From: Emiliania huxleyi CCMP1516
Taxonomy: Eukaryota > Haptophyta > Isochrysidales > Noelaerhabdaceae
Assembly: GCF_000372725.1 (NCBI RefSeq)
Contig: NW_005197648.1
Span: forward strand, 487,342 to 551,341
DNA: 64,000 bases
Direction of reading: 5' to 3'
The stretch's first letter is position 1. Every line of letters begins with the position of its first letter. A program made the position numbers and the translations under genes. The notes below the pieces were generated by a model. The model was not told the origin of the DNA. It saw only the letters and a list, made by a program, of their open reading frames with translations, and searched no databases. This document shows, piece after piece, positions 40,401-50,440 of this stretch.

Positions 40401-40942
40401 GTGGCGACGAGGAGGAGGGGGAAGAGGGCTCGAGGCTGTGGGCCTTGCGGCTACTCAGCATGCGGCTTGCGCCGCTCATGCGCAAGCCCGGCGAGGTGCG
40501 CGGCTCTGCCGCGGCGCGGTGGTACGGCGCACTCGCTTCGGAGCTCTCGCAGCCGCAGCTGGACGCGCTGCTGCCGGTCATCGTGCCGCCGGTGGCGCGC
40601 GCAGCGGACGACGCGTCGGGCCACGTGCACGCGGCGGTCAAGGCGCGCGCGGCCGAGGTGCTCGCGCTGCTACAGCGCGCGGCAAGCCCGCCCGCTTTTG
40701 TCGCCGTCTACCAGCGCGTGCAGGACGCGACGCGCGACGCGCGGCGCGAGCGCAAGCGCAAGGCGGCGCTGGCGGCGGTCGCCGACCCAGAGGCGACGGC
40801 GCGGCTGCGCATCGCCAAGAACCTGTCCAAGAAGCGGCAAAAGGCGCGCAAGCTGAGCACGATGAAGCGGCAGCGCGATGGGGGCGGCTCGCTCGGGCTG
40901 GGTACGGGGAAGAAGAGGAGGCAGACCGAGGCGAGGCGTTGA
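31411..40942 (+). CDS. UTP20: UTP20, U3 snoRNP / SSU processome HEAT-repeat scaffold
   Basis: Two exons, 31411-32391 and 32474-40942, give about 3,149 residues (human UTP20 about 2,785). Exon 1 has the conserved start (LNPSYLRERGRHSDGQRF..F..FAQRV). A DRIM domain begins near nt 34849 (FDVDAQGS...LLLPLLCRLLF). HEAT-like helical repeats fill the rest, and the C-terminus is Lys/Arg-rich (NLSKKRQKARK), fitting a nucleolar pre-rRNA processing protein. Long Ala/Gly-rich and acidic inserts include an EG dipeptide run (nt 40318-40396). The donor could be 32392 (GTGCTC) or 32404 (GTGAGG); both keep frame. I prefer 32392, because the intron then mirrors exon 2 from its first base over about 50 nt. Confidence 0.92.
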
Positions 40943-41091
40943 CCCTTCGGATGTGGGTGAGACCTATCCCTTGAGATGTGAGAGGTTGGCCCTTGATGTG
41001 AGGCTGAGCTGTATTGTACTTACTTGAGTGAACTTATTCTACATTAGGAATCAAAAAAGGAACACCGACCCTCACGAGACGTGAGTGACTA

Positions 41092-41709
41092 TCACTGCAC
41101 CGCTGTTGCTGACTTGGACTTTTTCTCCCCTGGCATGCCATCACCGGGCGGTCCACCCTTCCATTTCGGTAGATCGTCGTTCCAGTCAAAAAGGCGATTC
41201 TCGTAATGCACATGGCATCGAGGCCTATAGATCTCTGGGACCAAGCAACTCGCTCCATCTTCGATCTGAAATGTGGACGGGAAGACGGCGCGGAAGTAGC
41301 TGCTGAACGCGTGCAACCCTTGACAAATTCCGCAGCCGCACTCGCTGCAAAATAAGTGCTCCATGTCTCCGTATCCTTTGGCAACCTGGAGCTTGTCCTC
41401 TCCCTGCGTGAACGTTATAATATCTGCATCACCGCCTTTTGTCACGATGATGAGCTGAACCGGCGACATCCCTTTCGCACGGCTGCAAGTCCGACAGTGG
41501 CATAACACATTCCCCTGTATGTTGCCGCTCGCTTTGAACTTGATGGCTCCACACAAACAAGAGCCGGTCTGCTCGATTTTCCCGAGCGGCTGCTGCATGA
41601 GTGTGTGTGTCAGGTTGTTCTTGTGCCGCGTCGGGGCGGACGGACGTGGCTCTCCGCCAAACACAAGGGCGCACTTATTTTTTTCAGTGTATGTAGCTCT
41701 TACGAACAT
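41092..41709 (-). CDS. GFA/CENP-V-type zinc-binding protein
   Basis: The single exon encodes 205 residues from ATG 41709, or 168 from ATG 41598. The core has the GFA pattern: GSCLCGAIKFKASG, LCHCRTCSRAKG, then HLFCSECGCGIC, giving the paired Cys sets that bind two zinc ions. The family includes bacterial glutathione-dependent formaldehyde-activating enzyme and eukaryotic CENP-V-like proteins; I cannot tell which activity applies, and many members have neither. The first 37 residues overlap the left arm of the foldback element at 41694-42246, so ATG 41598 (MQQPLGKIEQ) is the safer start. It is divergent from the sulfhydryl oxidase gene. Confidence 0.82.
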   Translation of the reverse strand: MFVRATYTEKNKCALVFGGEPRPSAPTRHKNNLTHTLMQQPLGKIEQTGSCLCGAIKFKASGNIQGNVLCHCRTCSRAKGMSPVQLIIVTKGGDADIITFTQGEDKLQVAKGYGDMEHLFCSECGCGICQGLHAFSSYFRAVFPSTFQIEDGASCLVPEIYRPRCHVHYENRLFDWNDDLPKWKGGPPGDGMPGEKKSKSATAVQ

Positions 41710-42246
41710 ACCCGTAGGTGAACTGCTGACAGGGTTTGCGATGAGGAGCGATCCGAACGTGGTATTCGGGTGATTAGATCACTACCGCCGAAGCGCAAGC
41801 GCTTGGAGCAAGGGAACCGCCACGTATGGGTCCCAGACTAGCACCCCACCTCGCGAGCCGACGTTCTGGCTCAGCGAGGCTGCTGCGGAGCACTCTTTTT
41901 CAGTGTACGTAGCTCCTAGTACAAAAGAAGGTTAACCCGCACTGGGTTAGCTGTCTGTGGGTTAGGGTGACCCGTCTTTACCCGAGCTGACCCGTGCCGG
42001 GTTAGTGTGGCTTAACCCGCTGGAACCCGCGCTAACCCGTGCTAACTAACCCGCGTTTAGAGAGTGTGTTTGTTTGTTGTTCGCGTTTACCGATATAGAC
42101 TCACCAAAGTGATTTGATCACCGAATGCCACGCTTCGGATCGCAGCTCCTTGTTTTTCCCCTTCCTACCTACCTACCTAGCTCCTCATCGCAAACAAAAC
42201 CTGTCAGCAGTCCTCTCCGGGTACTATTGCAATACGTAAGAGCTAG
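41694..42246. repeat. Foldback element with TAACCCG-rich core in a divergent promoter
   Basis: The left arm (about 41694-41785) reads in reverse complement at about 42098-42246. Matching blocks are TAGCTCTTACG, CTGCTGACAGG, TTTGCGATGAGGAGC and GATCCGAACGTGG..ATTCGG.TGAT.A.ATCACT; the right arm carries an extra block of about 35 bp near 42147-42180. The core (about 41930-42060) holds around ten TAACCC or GGGTTA words in degenerate array. No gene is inside. It occupies the whole gap between two divergently transcribed genes. Confidence 0.82.
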
Positions 42247-42294
42247 GATTCCTACATAAAAGAAGAGTTCGCGCGCCCGTCGTTGCGAAGCCGC

Positions 42295-43164
42295 ATGCTG
42301 CTGCCGCTGCTCTTCATCACGGGCTTCGCGTCGATGCCGTCCGACACGTGCACCCTGGACTCAGGGGTGCCCGTGCAGTGGAAACCGGGTTGCTGCGAAG
42401 ATCCGACTGGCTTTCGGGACGCAGACGCCATAGTCAAGTACCCGAATTCGACCGGGTCGTGTGCAACAAAGGACAATCATATCGGCACTACTGACCCACG
42501 CGTCTTTGGACCATCACTTTGGAGGGCCTTCCACCTGATTGCCGCCAACTTCCCGAGCCCACCCACCGATGCCGCGCATCAGGCCTGCGTCAACTTCGTC
42601 ATGGCGCTGCCCTACTTGGTGCCGTGCCGGCACTGCGGCTGGGACCTCGGCGAGTTCATCAAGCGCAACATCCAGAATGACACCATTTCCGACCCTGGGT
42701 GCTTCGGCTTCTCGGAAGAAACGCAGGACTTCACAGAGCCTTGTGAATCGCCGGAGCGCGCATGCACGTCGACGTACAACTTGACATCGTTCTTCGCCCG
42801 CGCGCACAATAACGTCAACTCCCACACGAACCCGTGCCGCAAGCCGTACACCACGAAAGATGCGCTGCAGCAGTACCTCGCCGCACCGGAGGGCACCTGC
42901 CTCCACAACACAGTCTGGGGTTCCAAACAACTCTGCACCGGACCCTATTGCAACGCAAACCTCCCCCCGGGACCCGCGGGAGATGAGCGGTACGGCACGC
43001 CCTGCTACCTGCCGGGGAGCGGCGTCCCTAATGGCACCGGCTGCGACCCCAAACTCGACTCCTGCCCGGACCCCGCCGCGGACCCCGGCGCACTCTACTT
43101 TGGCGTGCAGGATTCCTGCGATGACATTACCGCCGAAGCATGCGGCACGGTGAAGTGCGATTAA
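42295..43164 (+). CDS. Secreted or ER Erv/ALR-family sulfhydryl oxidase
   Basis: ATG 42295 gives 289 residues with a signal peptide (MLLPLLFITGFAS). The Erv/ALR core is clear: FGPSLWRAFHLIAANFP, the redox CxxC in VPCRHCGWDLGEF (nt 42625-42636), and HNNVNSHTNPCRKPY, the FAD-binding H-N-x-V-N-x..C motif. These FAD enzymes oxidise thiols to disulfides and pass electrons to O2, in the ER, mitochondria or some large DNA viruses. The Cys-rich regions before and after the core (about 16 Cys overall) are unusual and probably form structural disulfides. Lower GC than its neighbours could mean transfer, but I cannot test that. No introns. Confidence 0.85.
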   Translation: MLLPLLFITGFASMPSDTCTLDSGVPVQWKPGCCEDPTGFRDADAIVKYPNSTGSCATKDNHIGTTDPRVFGPSLWRAFHLIAANFPSPPTDAAHQACVNFVMALPYLVPCRHCGWDLGEFIKRNIQNDTISDPGCFGFSEETQDFTEPCESPERACTSTYNLTSFFARAHNNVNSHTNPCRKPYTTKDALQQYLAAPEGTCLHNTVWGSKQLCTGPYCNANLPPGPAGDERYGTPCYLPGSGVPNGTGCDPKLDSCPDPAADPGALYFGVQDSCDDITAEACGTVKCD

Positions 43165-43534
43165 GAAAGGTCTGCGTCGCCCTGCCCCGTACTAGAGCCT
43201 GGGCTCTCTGTCCGACGTCTGACGGCTTCTTACGCTCGGCCACAGTGGAGGGTGCCCGTGCCGCCTAGTTCCGCGGACGGGCCCCTCCACCCTTCATGTA
43301 TGGATCATGTAGTCCCCACAGACGCTGTCGTCGTGGGATCACTTGTCATGTGAGAGAGGACCAGTGGGGCGCCTGTTTTGTCCTCTGAACTCGTCTGAGT
43401 CCGTCTTGTTTTGTATCCGCTTTCTCTCTGTGTCTGACTGACAGATAGGTTGATATAAGAAACAAGAAGCGCACATGGCAGTGAGCATCACACAGAATCG
43501 AATAGAGAAGTGAATAGAGCGACCACTCACACTC
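43165..43534. other. Intergenic region between convergent genes
   Basis: The sulfhydryl oxidase (+) and the fucosyltransferase-like gene (-) converge here. Nothing coding or strongly repetitive is seen. Confidence 0.6.
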
Positions 43535-45696
43535 TCACACGTCGGCCACGACGCCGGGCGCGGCCACCATCCTTAGCCGTCCCGCGTCCCACGCAACCTG
43601 CACGCCGAGCAGCTTGGCCGGGTCGAACGGATTCTGCCGCCGCCAAAAGTCGACGTGGACGCCGAGGTCGCGCTGCGCCAGCTCGGAGAGATCGCGCACG
43701 AAGCCGACGCGCTCGGGCCGCCGCATCCCGATGTGCGCCATGAGTAGCTGCGAGAATGTGGAGAAGACGTTGAGCAGCAACGCCGACGCGCGGGCGCAGA
43801 CCAGCTGGTCGACGACGGGAGCGAGTACGCTGCGGTGAAGCGGCTCGGGCGAGGCGGCGGCGAAGGCGTCGAGCAGCCCCGCCGAGTCGGCAAGGGTGGC
43901 GACCTGCGTACCGGCGGGCTGCGAGCCGCGCAGCGCCGCCGGCTCGTCGGAGCTGCCGTAGTAGGCGACTCTCTCGCCGCGCGCCGCGGCCGCCGCGCCG
44001 AGCGCCTGGCGGGGAGGGGCGGCGGCCGGTGGGGGGGGAGGGGAGGGACGGCGGCGCGAGGAGGTGTGCGACGGCGAGGGCGAGGCGCCTGCAGGTTGAG
44101 CCGCACCTCCTCGAGGAAGTGTCTAGGAAGTGTCTAGGAAGTGTCGAGGAAGGCGCCTGCAGGTTGAGCCGCACCTCCTCGTCCGACGGCAGGCAAGAGA
44201 GGCCCCTCTCGTAGTGCGCGAGCAGCCAGCCGCGCGCGTGCCCCGACCGCGCCTCCTCCTCGTACCGACGACACTCGTCCACAAAGTCGCCGCGCCGCAA
44301 GTGCACGCAAGCGAGCGCGCCGCCGCCGCCGCCGCCGCCACCGCCGCTGCCGCTACCGCCGCTGCCGCCACCGCTGCCGCCGCTATCGCTGCCGCCGCCG
44401 CTGCCACCGCCGCCGCGCCGCACGTCGGCGACGATGCGGTCGACCAACTGCGCGAGGGAGGGAAGCGGCGCGAGCAGCGCGGGCATCGCGCGCCGGTCAA
44501 GCCAGCGGAGGCCTTCCTCGCCGCCGACGCGCCAATCGGGCGGGCTCCTGCCGAGGGGCTTCGGGTCGAAGGCGCCGAAGAGGGTGGCGAGGGCGAGCAC
44601 GCGGTGCCCGCCGCAGCCGCCTGACGGAAGGGGCGACGCCGGAAGTGAAGGCGCAGGCTCCCAGAGGCCAGGCAGCGGGGCGGGGAGGGGGCAGCACTGC
44701 CTAGCGCCGCCCGGAGGGTGGCTGGCATGAAGTTGTCGAGCGGGAGCTGGAGCGGCGGCGTGGCCGGCTCGCTGTGCCTGTGAACAGAGCAGCTGTGAAC
44801 AGAGCAGCTGTGAATAGAGGTCGCTGTGCCTGCCGGGCATGAAGTTGTGCCTGCAGCCGGTCGGGCGGTGTCGCTTGGGCGGAGGCGGCGGGAGCGCGCT
44901 GGCGGCAGAGACGGGTGCGTGAGGGGTGTAGGCTGAGGGGTCCGGCTGCGGCGCGCCAGCGCGAAAGGCCGAGCGCGTCGAGGTAGGCGTACGACACGTT
45001 CGAGAAGCGCGTCCGCGCCGCCGGCAGCAGCAGCCGCGCCGGCGGCAGGTTTAGCCCGAGGAAGGATCGCATCTCGACCAGCCGGAGCGCGGGCCGGAGC
45101 TTGGCCGCGGCGGCGGCGACGTCGAAGAGCGAGCCGTGCGGCACGACCGAGACCTCCGCCGCGTGCGGCGGGCCCGCGACGAGGTGCGGCAGCACGAGGG
45201 TGCGGTTGAGGGCCGACGCCCAGCCGGCGGCGTTGCGCAGCGCGATGAGCTGGTTCGAGAGGCCAAACTGCGGCGAGTAGAGCAGGTACCGCTCGCCGTC
45301 GCCGCTGTACGTCCCGCTGCTGCCCGGCAGGGCGAAGCCGCCGCCCGCGTCGCCGGCCGCGCCACCCGCTGCTCGCGCCGCCGACGCCTGCTGGGCCGCC
45401 AGCCGGTCGATCTCGCACGCGGAGCCGGAGGACGTCCACGGCAGCGTCAGGCGGCTCCGCGTGGGCGCGTCGCCGCTCGCCTGCGCCGAGCCCAGTGCCG
45501 CCAGGGAGCCGTCCGCGTCGCGCGGCTCGGCGTCGTGCAGCGAGACGACCGCCGCCTCTGTGGCCAGCTCGGGCGGAGGCGCCGCCAGCCGCCACCAGAA
45601 GACGCCGAGCCCGCAGGCGTGGAGGGCGAGGATGGCGCACGACCAGCGGGCGGCGCAGCCCATACTGCGCTGCCGCTGCTTTGGCGGCCGGCGCAT
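43535..45696 (-). CDS. O-fucosyltransferase-like type II membrane glycosyltransferase
   Basis: The start is ATG 45696 or 45663, followed by a signal anchor (about residues 12-35), as for Golgi enzymes. The O-FucT signature YLLYSPQFGLSNQLIALRNA..WASALNRTLVLPHL is at about nt 45280-45190, the donor-binding CVHLRRGDF at about 44315-44290, and a C-terminal VFSTFSQLLMAHIG near 43760. Proposed exons: 45696-44830, 44777-44175 and 44005-43535 (646 residues, frame kept). Intron 44829-44778 is GC-AG; intron 44174-44006 is GT-AG. A Ser/Gly run (about 44410-44330) interrupts the catalytic domain, and the stretch just after the first intron is oddly Pro/Ala-rich, so that junction may be wrong. The acceptor is unknown. 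Divergent from the Cu-ATPase. Confidence 0.72.
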
Positions 45697-46047
45697 CGAG
45701 GTAGAAGCCCGAGGCAGTACACTTGGTGCGAGTCAGTGGCGGCAGCGCGGACGCGGAATTTCTTTTTCCACTTAGAGCTTGCACAATTTCTTCAAACTCT
45801 CGCCTCGCCGAGCTCCGCACCCTCGTCAGCACCCTCCTCCTCGCCGAGCTCTGCCCCCTCCTCCTCGCCGAGCTCCGCACCCTCGTCAGCACCCTCCTCT
45901 TCGCAGCTGAGGAGGATGGCAGGCTGGTGGGTGGGTGCAGTAGACGGCGACGAGGAGGGGGCGGAGGATGGTGCCGATGGGGGGTCAGCAGGATTTCTTG
46001 CTCGCGCTGGTGGCCCCAAAGGGCGTGCTCGCGCCCCAAAGACCATC
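45697..46047. other. Divergent intergenic region with tandem repeats
   Basis: A CTCGCCGAGCTC-containing unit of about 36-51 bp is repeated two to three times at 45802-45902, between the starts of the fucosyltransferase-like gene and the Cu-ATPase. An alternative ATG for the ATPase lies at 45916. Shared promoter elements are likely here, but none can be named. Confidence 0.6.
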
Positions 46048-49000
46048 ATGCCTGCCGAGCAGGACCTGCTGCGACTATGCGGCGGCGCGCCGACGTCCTC
46101 GGACTCGCTCGTCACCGACAGCAGCGCCGTGCTCTCGGGCTGCAGCTCCCTCTCTGCCACGCCGACGACAGCGCGGCCCTCCCCCGCAGCGCGCGCGCCG
46201 CCGGCCGCCGCGGCGCCTGCGACGACGACGCTGTCTGTCGAGGGCATGATGTGCAGCCACTGCACGGGCAAGGTGGAGCAGGTCCTGTCAGCGGTCGCCG
46301 GCGTGAAGAACGTCGTCGTTGACCTGAAGGCCAACACCGCGGTCGTGACCGGGAGCGCGGACGAGGCTGCGCTGGTCGCGGCCGTCGAGGGCGCCGGCTT
46401 TCGCGCGCGCGTCGCGGGCGGCCCGCCGACGACGACGCTGTCTGTGGAGGGCATGATGTGCAGCCACTGCACGGGCAAGGTGGAGCAGGTCCTGTCAGCG
46501 GTCGCCGGCGTCGAGGGCGTCGTCGTCGACCTGAAGGGCAGCTGCGCGGTGGTGACGGGGAGCGCGGACGAGGCTGCGCTGGTCGAGGCGGTCGTCGACG
46601 CGGGCTTCAAGGCGGCGCTGGCGTCGGGCGCCGCCGACGAGGCGGGCGGCGCGAGAGGCGGTGCGCCGGAGGGGCGCGGCGGTGCGCTCGCTTTCGAGGC
46701 GCCGGCTTCCCTTGAGGCGGTGGCGGTCGAGATCAGCGCCTCTCCGCTGCCAGGGAGCCCGATCCCGCCAAAGGCGGGCAAGGACTCGAGCGCGGCGCTG
46801 CTGCTTCCCCGGTCCGCCCTCGGCACCTCCCCCGCGCGCTCCAAGCAGACCAAGAAGGCCGAGGAGAGCGGCGGGTCTGTGACGCTCGGCGCGGGAAGCG
46901 GCGCCTGCGCCTCGCGCGGGAGGGTGTGCTGACCGGTCCCCCGCGGGGTGTGCGCGTAGGCGTGGGCGGGATGACGTGCGACTCGTGCCGCACGGGCGTG
47001 GAGCGGTGCCTCGCCGCCCAGCCTAATTAAGTATTAATTAATTCGGCGGATAATTAATTAGGCGTGGAGCGGTGCCTCGCCGCCCAGCCTGGGGTGACTT
47101 CGGCGGCCGTGTCGCTGATGGGGCGGCAAGATCTAGCCGAGATTGCGCGAGATCTAGCCGAGAGTTGGGCGGCCGTGTCGCTGTTGGCGCGGCGCGCCCT
47201 CGCCTCCCGCCGACGCTGAAGACGTGACCGTGACTCCTGTGATGCCGAAGCATGCACTGGTGAGGTACGCATAGGCGCGCCCTCGTCTCCTTCGACCCGT
47301 CCCTCGTCTCGCCGGCAGAGCTCGCCGCGGCGCTCCTCTCCCTCGGCTGATTAACACTCATTCACACTCATTGATTGATTAGGCAAAGCTCGCCGAGGCA
47401 GTGCAGTCGCTCGGCTTCGACGCGACGGTGATCGACGACGGCGAGTCGCCCTTGTCCGCGGGCCCGCTCTCCTCGTCCGCCCTCTCGAGGGAGGCGCTCT
47501 CGTGGCGGCGGCAGTTCCTCGGCTCGCAACCCCTCGCGGCGCCCCGTCTCGCGTGGGGCTGGCCGGGAGCGCGACTCCCCTCCCCCCTCTCCTCCCCTCC
47601 CCCCCCCTCTCCCAGGCTCTCTCGTCTTCTCGGTCCCGGTCTTCGTCATCGCGATGGCTCTCCCCGTCGACACCTTTGGCGGCGGGGAGGCGCTGCCCGG
47701 TCTCCCGTGGCGCACCCTCCTCCTCTGGCTCCTCGTCACGCCCGTCCAGTTCGGATTCGGGTGCCATCCACACACACACACACAGCCAGCCTCGCGCCGG
47801 GCTCACGCCGCTAGAGCCTCCTCGCAGCCCGTCGCGACGTGGCCGGTGTAGGTGCCAGTTCTACCGGCGCGCCTTCCGCGCGCTGTCGCACGGCTCGCCA
47901 AACATGGACGCGCTCGTCTAATTAATGCATCAGTCACCTCCTGAAGTCATTATTAATTCATTAGGCTCGTCAAACATGGACGTGCTCGTCGCGCTCGGTT
48001 GTCCCGCCGCGCTGCACTCGCCCCTCCTCGGGACACGTCCACGACACGTCCCCGACGCGCGCCCCGCAGGCTCCTCCGCCGCGTACGGCTACTCCGTCGT
48101 CACCGTCGCCGTCGCCGTCTCGTATGGAGAGGAGGGCGGCGGCCAGGCTTGCTTCGAGACGGCGCCGCCGCCCCTCGCCGCCCCTCGCCGCCCCTCCCCT
48201 CCCCTCCCCTCCCCTCGCCTCCCCTCGCCTCCCCTCGCCTCCCCTCGCCTCCCCTCGCCTCCCCTCGCCTCCCCTCGCGCGTGTCGCCCGACCGCGCCTT
48301 GAGCTTGGCCTTGCTCGCCCGCAGGCGTCGATGCTCATCACCTTCATTCTGCTCGGAAAGTACCTCGAGGCGTCCGCCAAGCGGAAGACGTCCGAGGTAA
48401 TTAATTCGTGTTAATTCGTGTTAATTAGCCCAGCCGTCCGAGGCCGCCTCTCCGAGCTCTCGCCTTCATTAGTGGCGGCCAGCTGGTGGTGGCTGGTGAG
48501 AGGAGCTCTCTCTCACCCACTAGGCCCTCTCCAAGCTAGTCTCGCTCGTGCCGCCGACCGCGCTGCTCTGCCCGCCCGGCTCGCTGCCCGGCGCCGGCGG
48601 CGACGACGGCGACGAGGCGGCGCGCAGCGTCCCCGTCGCAGACTTGCGCACGGGCGACGTGGTGCAGGTGCCGCCGGGCGCTCAGCTGCCGGTCGACGGC
48701 GAGGTGGTGCACGGCTCGTCCGAGGTGAACGAGCACATGGTGACGGGCGAGCCGGTGCCCGTCCCCAAGGCGGAGGGCGCGCAGGTGATCGGAGCCCCGC
48801 TCAATTGTTGGGGCCCCTTTTGGGGGGGGGGGGGCCCCTTGGGAAAAGAAACGGTGCCCAAGCCCCCCCCCCGGGGTAAGGATTCCGTTGCACCCCAGGA
48901 AGTTCCCCCCCCCCCCCCCTTTTCCCCCCCCTTTTTCCCCCCCCCCCCCCCCCCGCCCGCCCACACACCCACACCCACACGCAGGTGCTCGCCAAGATCA

Positions 49001-50440
49001 TGAAGGTCGTGTCGGACGCGCAGATGCGGCGGCCGGACGTGCAGGCCTTCGCCGACCGCATCTCGTCCGTCTTCGTGCCTGCGGTGGTCGCGCTCGCCCT
49101 CCTCACGTGGGCGAGCTGGGCGGCCCTCCTCTCGCTCGAGCTGCTGCCCGACCTGTCGATGCACGGATGGCACCGCGCCTCGTCGCGCGCGAGGGACCTC
49201 TCCGAACCTTCTCGGAACCTTCTCGGAACCTCCCTATAGGCACCGCGCCTCGTCGCTCGCCTTCATGTTTGGCTGCGCCGTGCTCGTCATCGCCTGCCCG
49301 TGCGCGATGGGGCTCGCCACGCCCACCGCCGTGATGGTCGGCACCGGCGTCGGCGCCGAGCGAGGCATCCTCTTCAAGGGCGGCGACGTGCTCGAGGCGG
49401 CCTCGCGCGTCACCGCCGTCGTCTTTGACAAGACCGGCACGCTCACCTCGTGCAAGCTGCGCGTGGTCGACGCCGCCCCGTGGCTGCCCGGCCTGACGCG
49501 GGCGCAGCTCCTCGAGCTCGCCGGCTCCGCCGAGTCCGCCTCGGAGCACCCGATCGGCAAGGCCATCGCCGCGCACGCCCGCGCGCAGGGCCTCCGCGTG
49601 GCCGCGCCCGAGTGCTACCGCGCGTGCGCCGGCTTCGGGCTGACGTGCCGCGTCGGCGCGTCCGAGGTGCTGCTCGGCAACCGCGAGTGGCTCGGCCGGC
49701 ACGGGGTGTCCCTCTCGGCCGCGCAGGAGGCGCAGGTCGCGCCGCTCGAGGCGGAGGGCAAGACGATCGTCCTCGCCGCGCGCGACGGCCAGCTCGCCGG
49801 CGCCGTCACGCTGGCCGACACCCTCAAGCCCGAGGCGGCGGCCGTGCTGAGCCAGCTGCGCGAGATGGGGGTGCAGCTGTGGATCTGCTCGGGCGACAAC
49901 GAGCGCACCGTCCGCCACCTCGCGCAGCAGCTCGGCGTCGCCAACTTCACCGCGTGCGTCTCCCCCTCGGGCAAGGCGGAGAAGGTGGCCGCGCTGCAGG
50001 CGGTGGGCGAGGTGGTCGCCATGGTGGGGGACGGCATCAACGACGCGCCCGCGCTCGCGCAGGCCGACCTCGGCGTCGCCATCGGCGGCGGCACCGACGT
50101 CGCCATCGAGACGGCCGACGTCGTGCTTCTCAACTCGGACCTGGGCGGCGTCGCCGTCGCGCTGCACCTGGCGCGCGCCGTCATGCGGCGCATCCGGCTC
50201 AACTTTGTGTGGGCCTTTGGGTACAACATCGTCGGCCTCCCGCTCGCGGCGGGCCTCTTCTACCCCGCCTACCAGATCCACCTGCCGCCCATGTTTGCCG
50301 GCGCGGCGATGGCCCTCTCCTCCGTCTCGGTGGTGTGCTCCTCCCTGCTGCTCCGCTGCTACCGACCCCCCAAGCTGCCGCGGCACTGCGCCGCGCAGCT
50401 CGACGGGGCCGCGTCGACGCGCGCCTCGGTCGAGGTGTAG
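46048..50440 (+). CDS. Cu(I)-transporting P1B-type ATPase, at least 13 exons
   Basis: Two near-identical HMA domains (GMMCSHC at about 46245 and 46450) lie in exon 1; a third ([10 protein letters not shown], 46972) is spread over small exons. Then come membrane helices, TGE (48745-48755), CPC (about 49295), DKTGT (about 49427), SEHPIGKA and [10 protein letters not shown] (about 50030). This architecture pumps Cu+ out of the cytosol. Exons: 46048-46915, 46960-46995, 47062-47191, 47275-47314, 47383-47521, 47616-47760, 47852-47892, 47965-47997, 48070-48161, 48325-48396, 48524 to about 48795, a damaged stretch, 48985-49169 and 49240-50440. Eight of eleven resolved introns fit GC-AG. Several start with a copy of the next exon's start. 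The first junction (46916-46959) is tentative. Confidence 0.85.
48796..48984 (+). other. Homopolymer-rich, probably misassembled stretch inside the Cu-ATPase
   Basis: Runs of 8-18 identical bases (G, then C) replace sequence expected to encode the strand linking the A-domain VIG to VLAKIMKVV. Fragments such as GKETV still resemble the family's VG.ETVL. The downstream acceptor (CACACGCAG, ending 48984) is normal. I regard this as poor base calling or gap filling rather than a real frameshift. Confidence 0.65.

Noticed and set aside
32486..40942. A separate gene starting at ATG 32486
   Set aside because: It is exon 2 of UTP20. An intron at 32392-32473 joins it in frame to the conserved UTP20 N-terminus.
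41930..42060. True telomeric array between the GFA and Erv genes
   Set aside because: The TAACCC words are irregularly spaced and interrupted, inside an inverted-repeat element.
42295..43164. Large-virus origin of the sulfhydryl oxidase
   Set aside because: Erv/ALR enzymes occur in viruses and cells alike. Without a phylogeny the sequence does not decide it, and the signal peptide fits a secretory-pathway enzyme.
48166..48275. CRISPR-like or minisatellite array of CCCCTCGCCT units
   Set aside because: It is a pyrimidine-rich simple repeat inside an ATPase intron, near its acceptor. There are no spacers.
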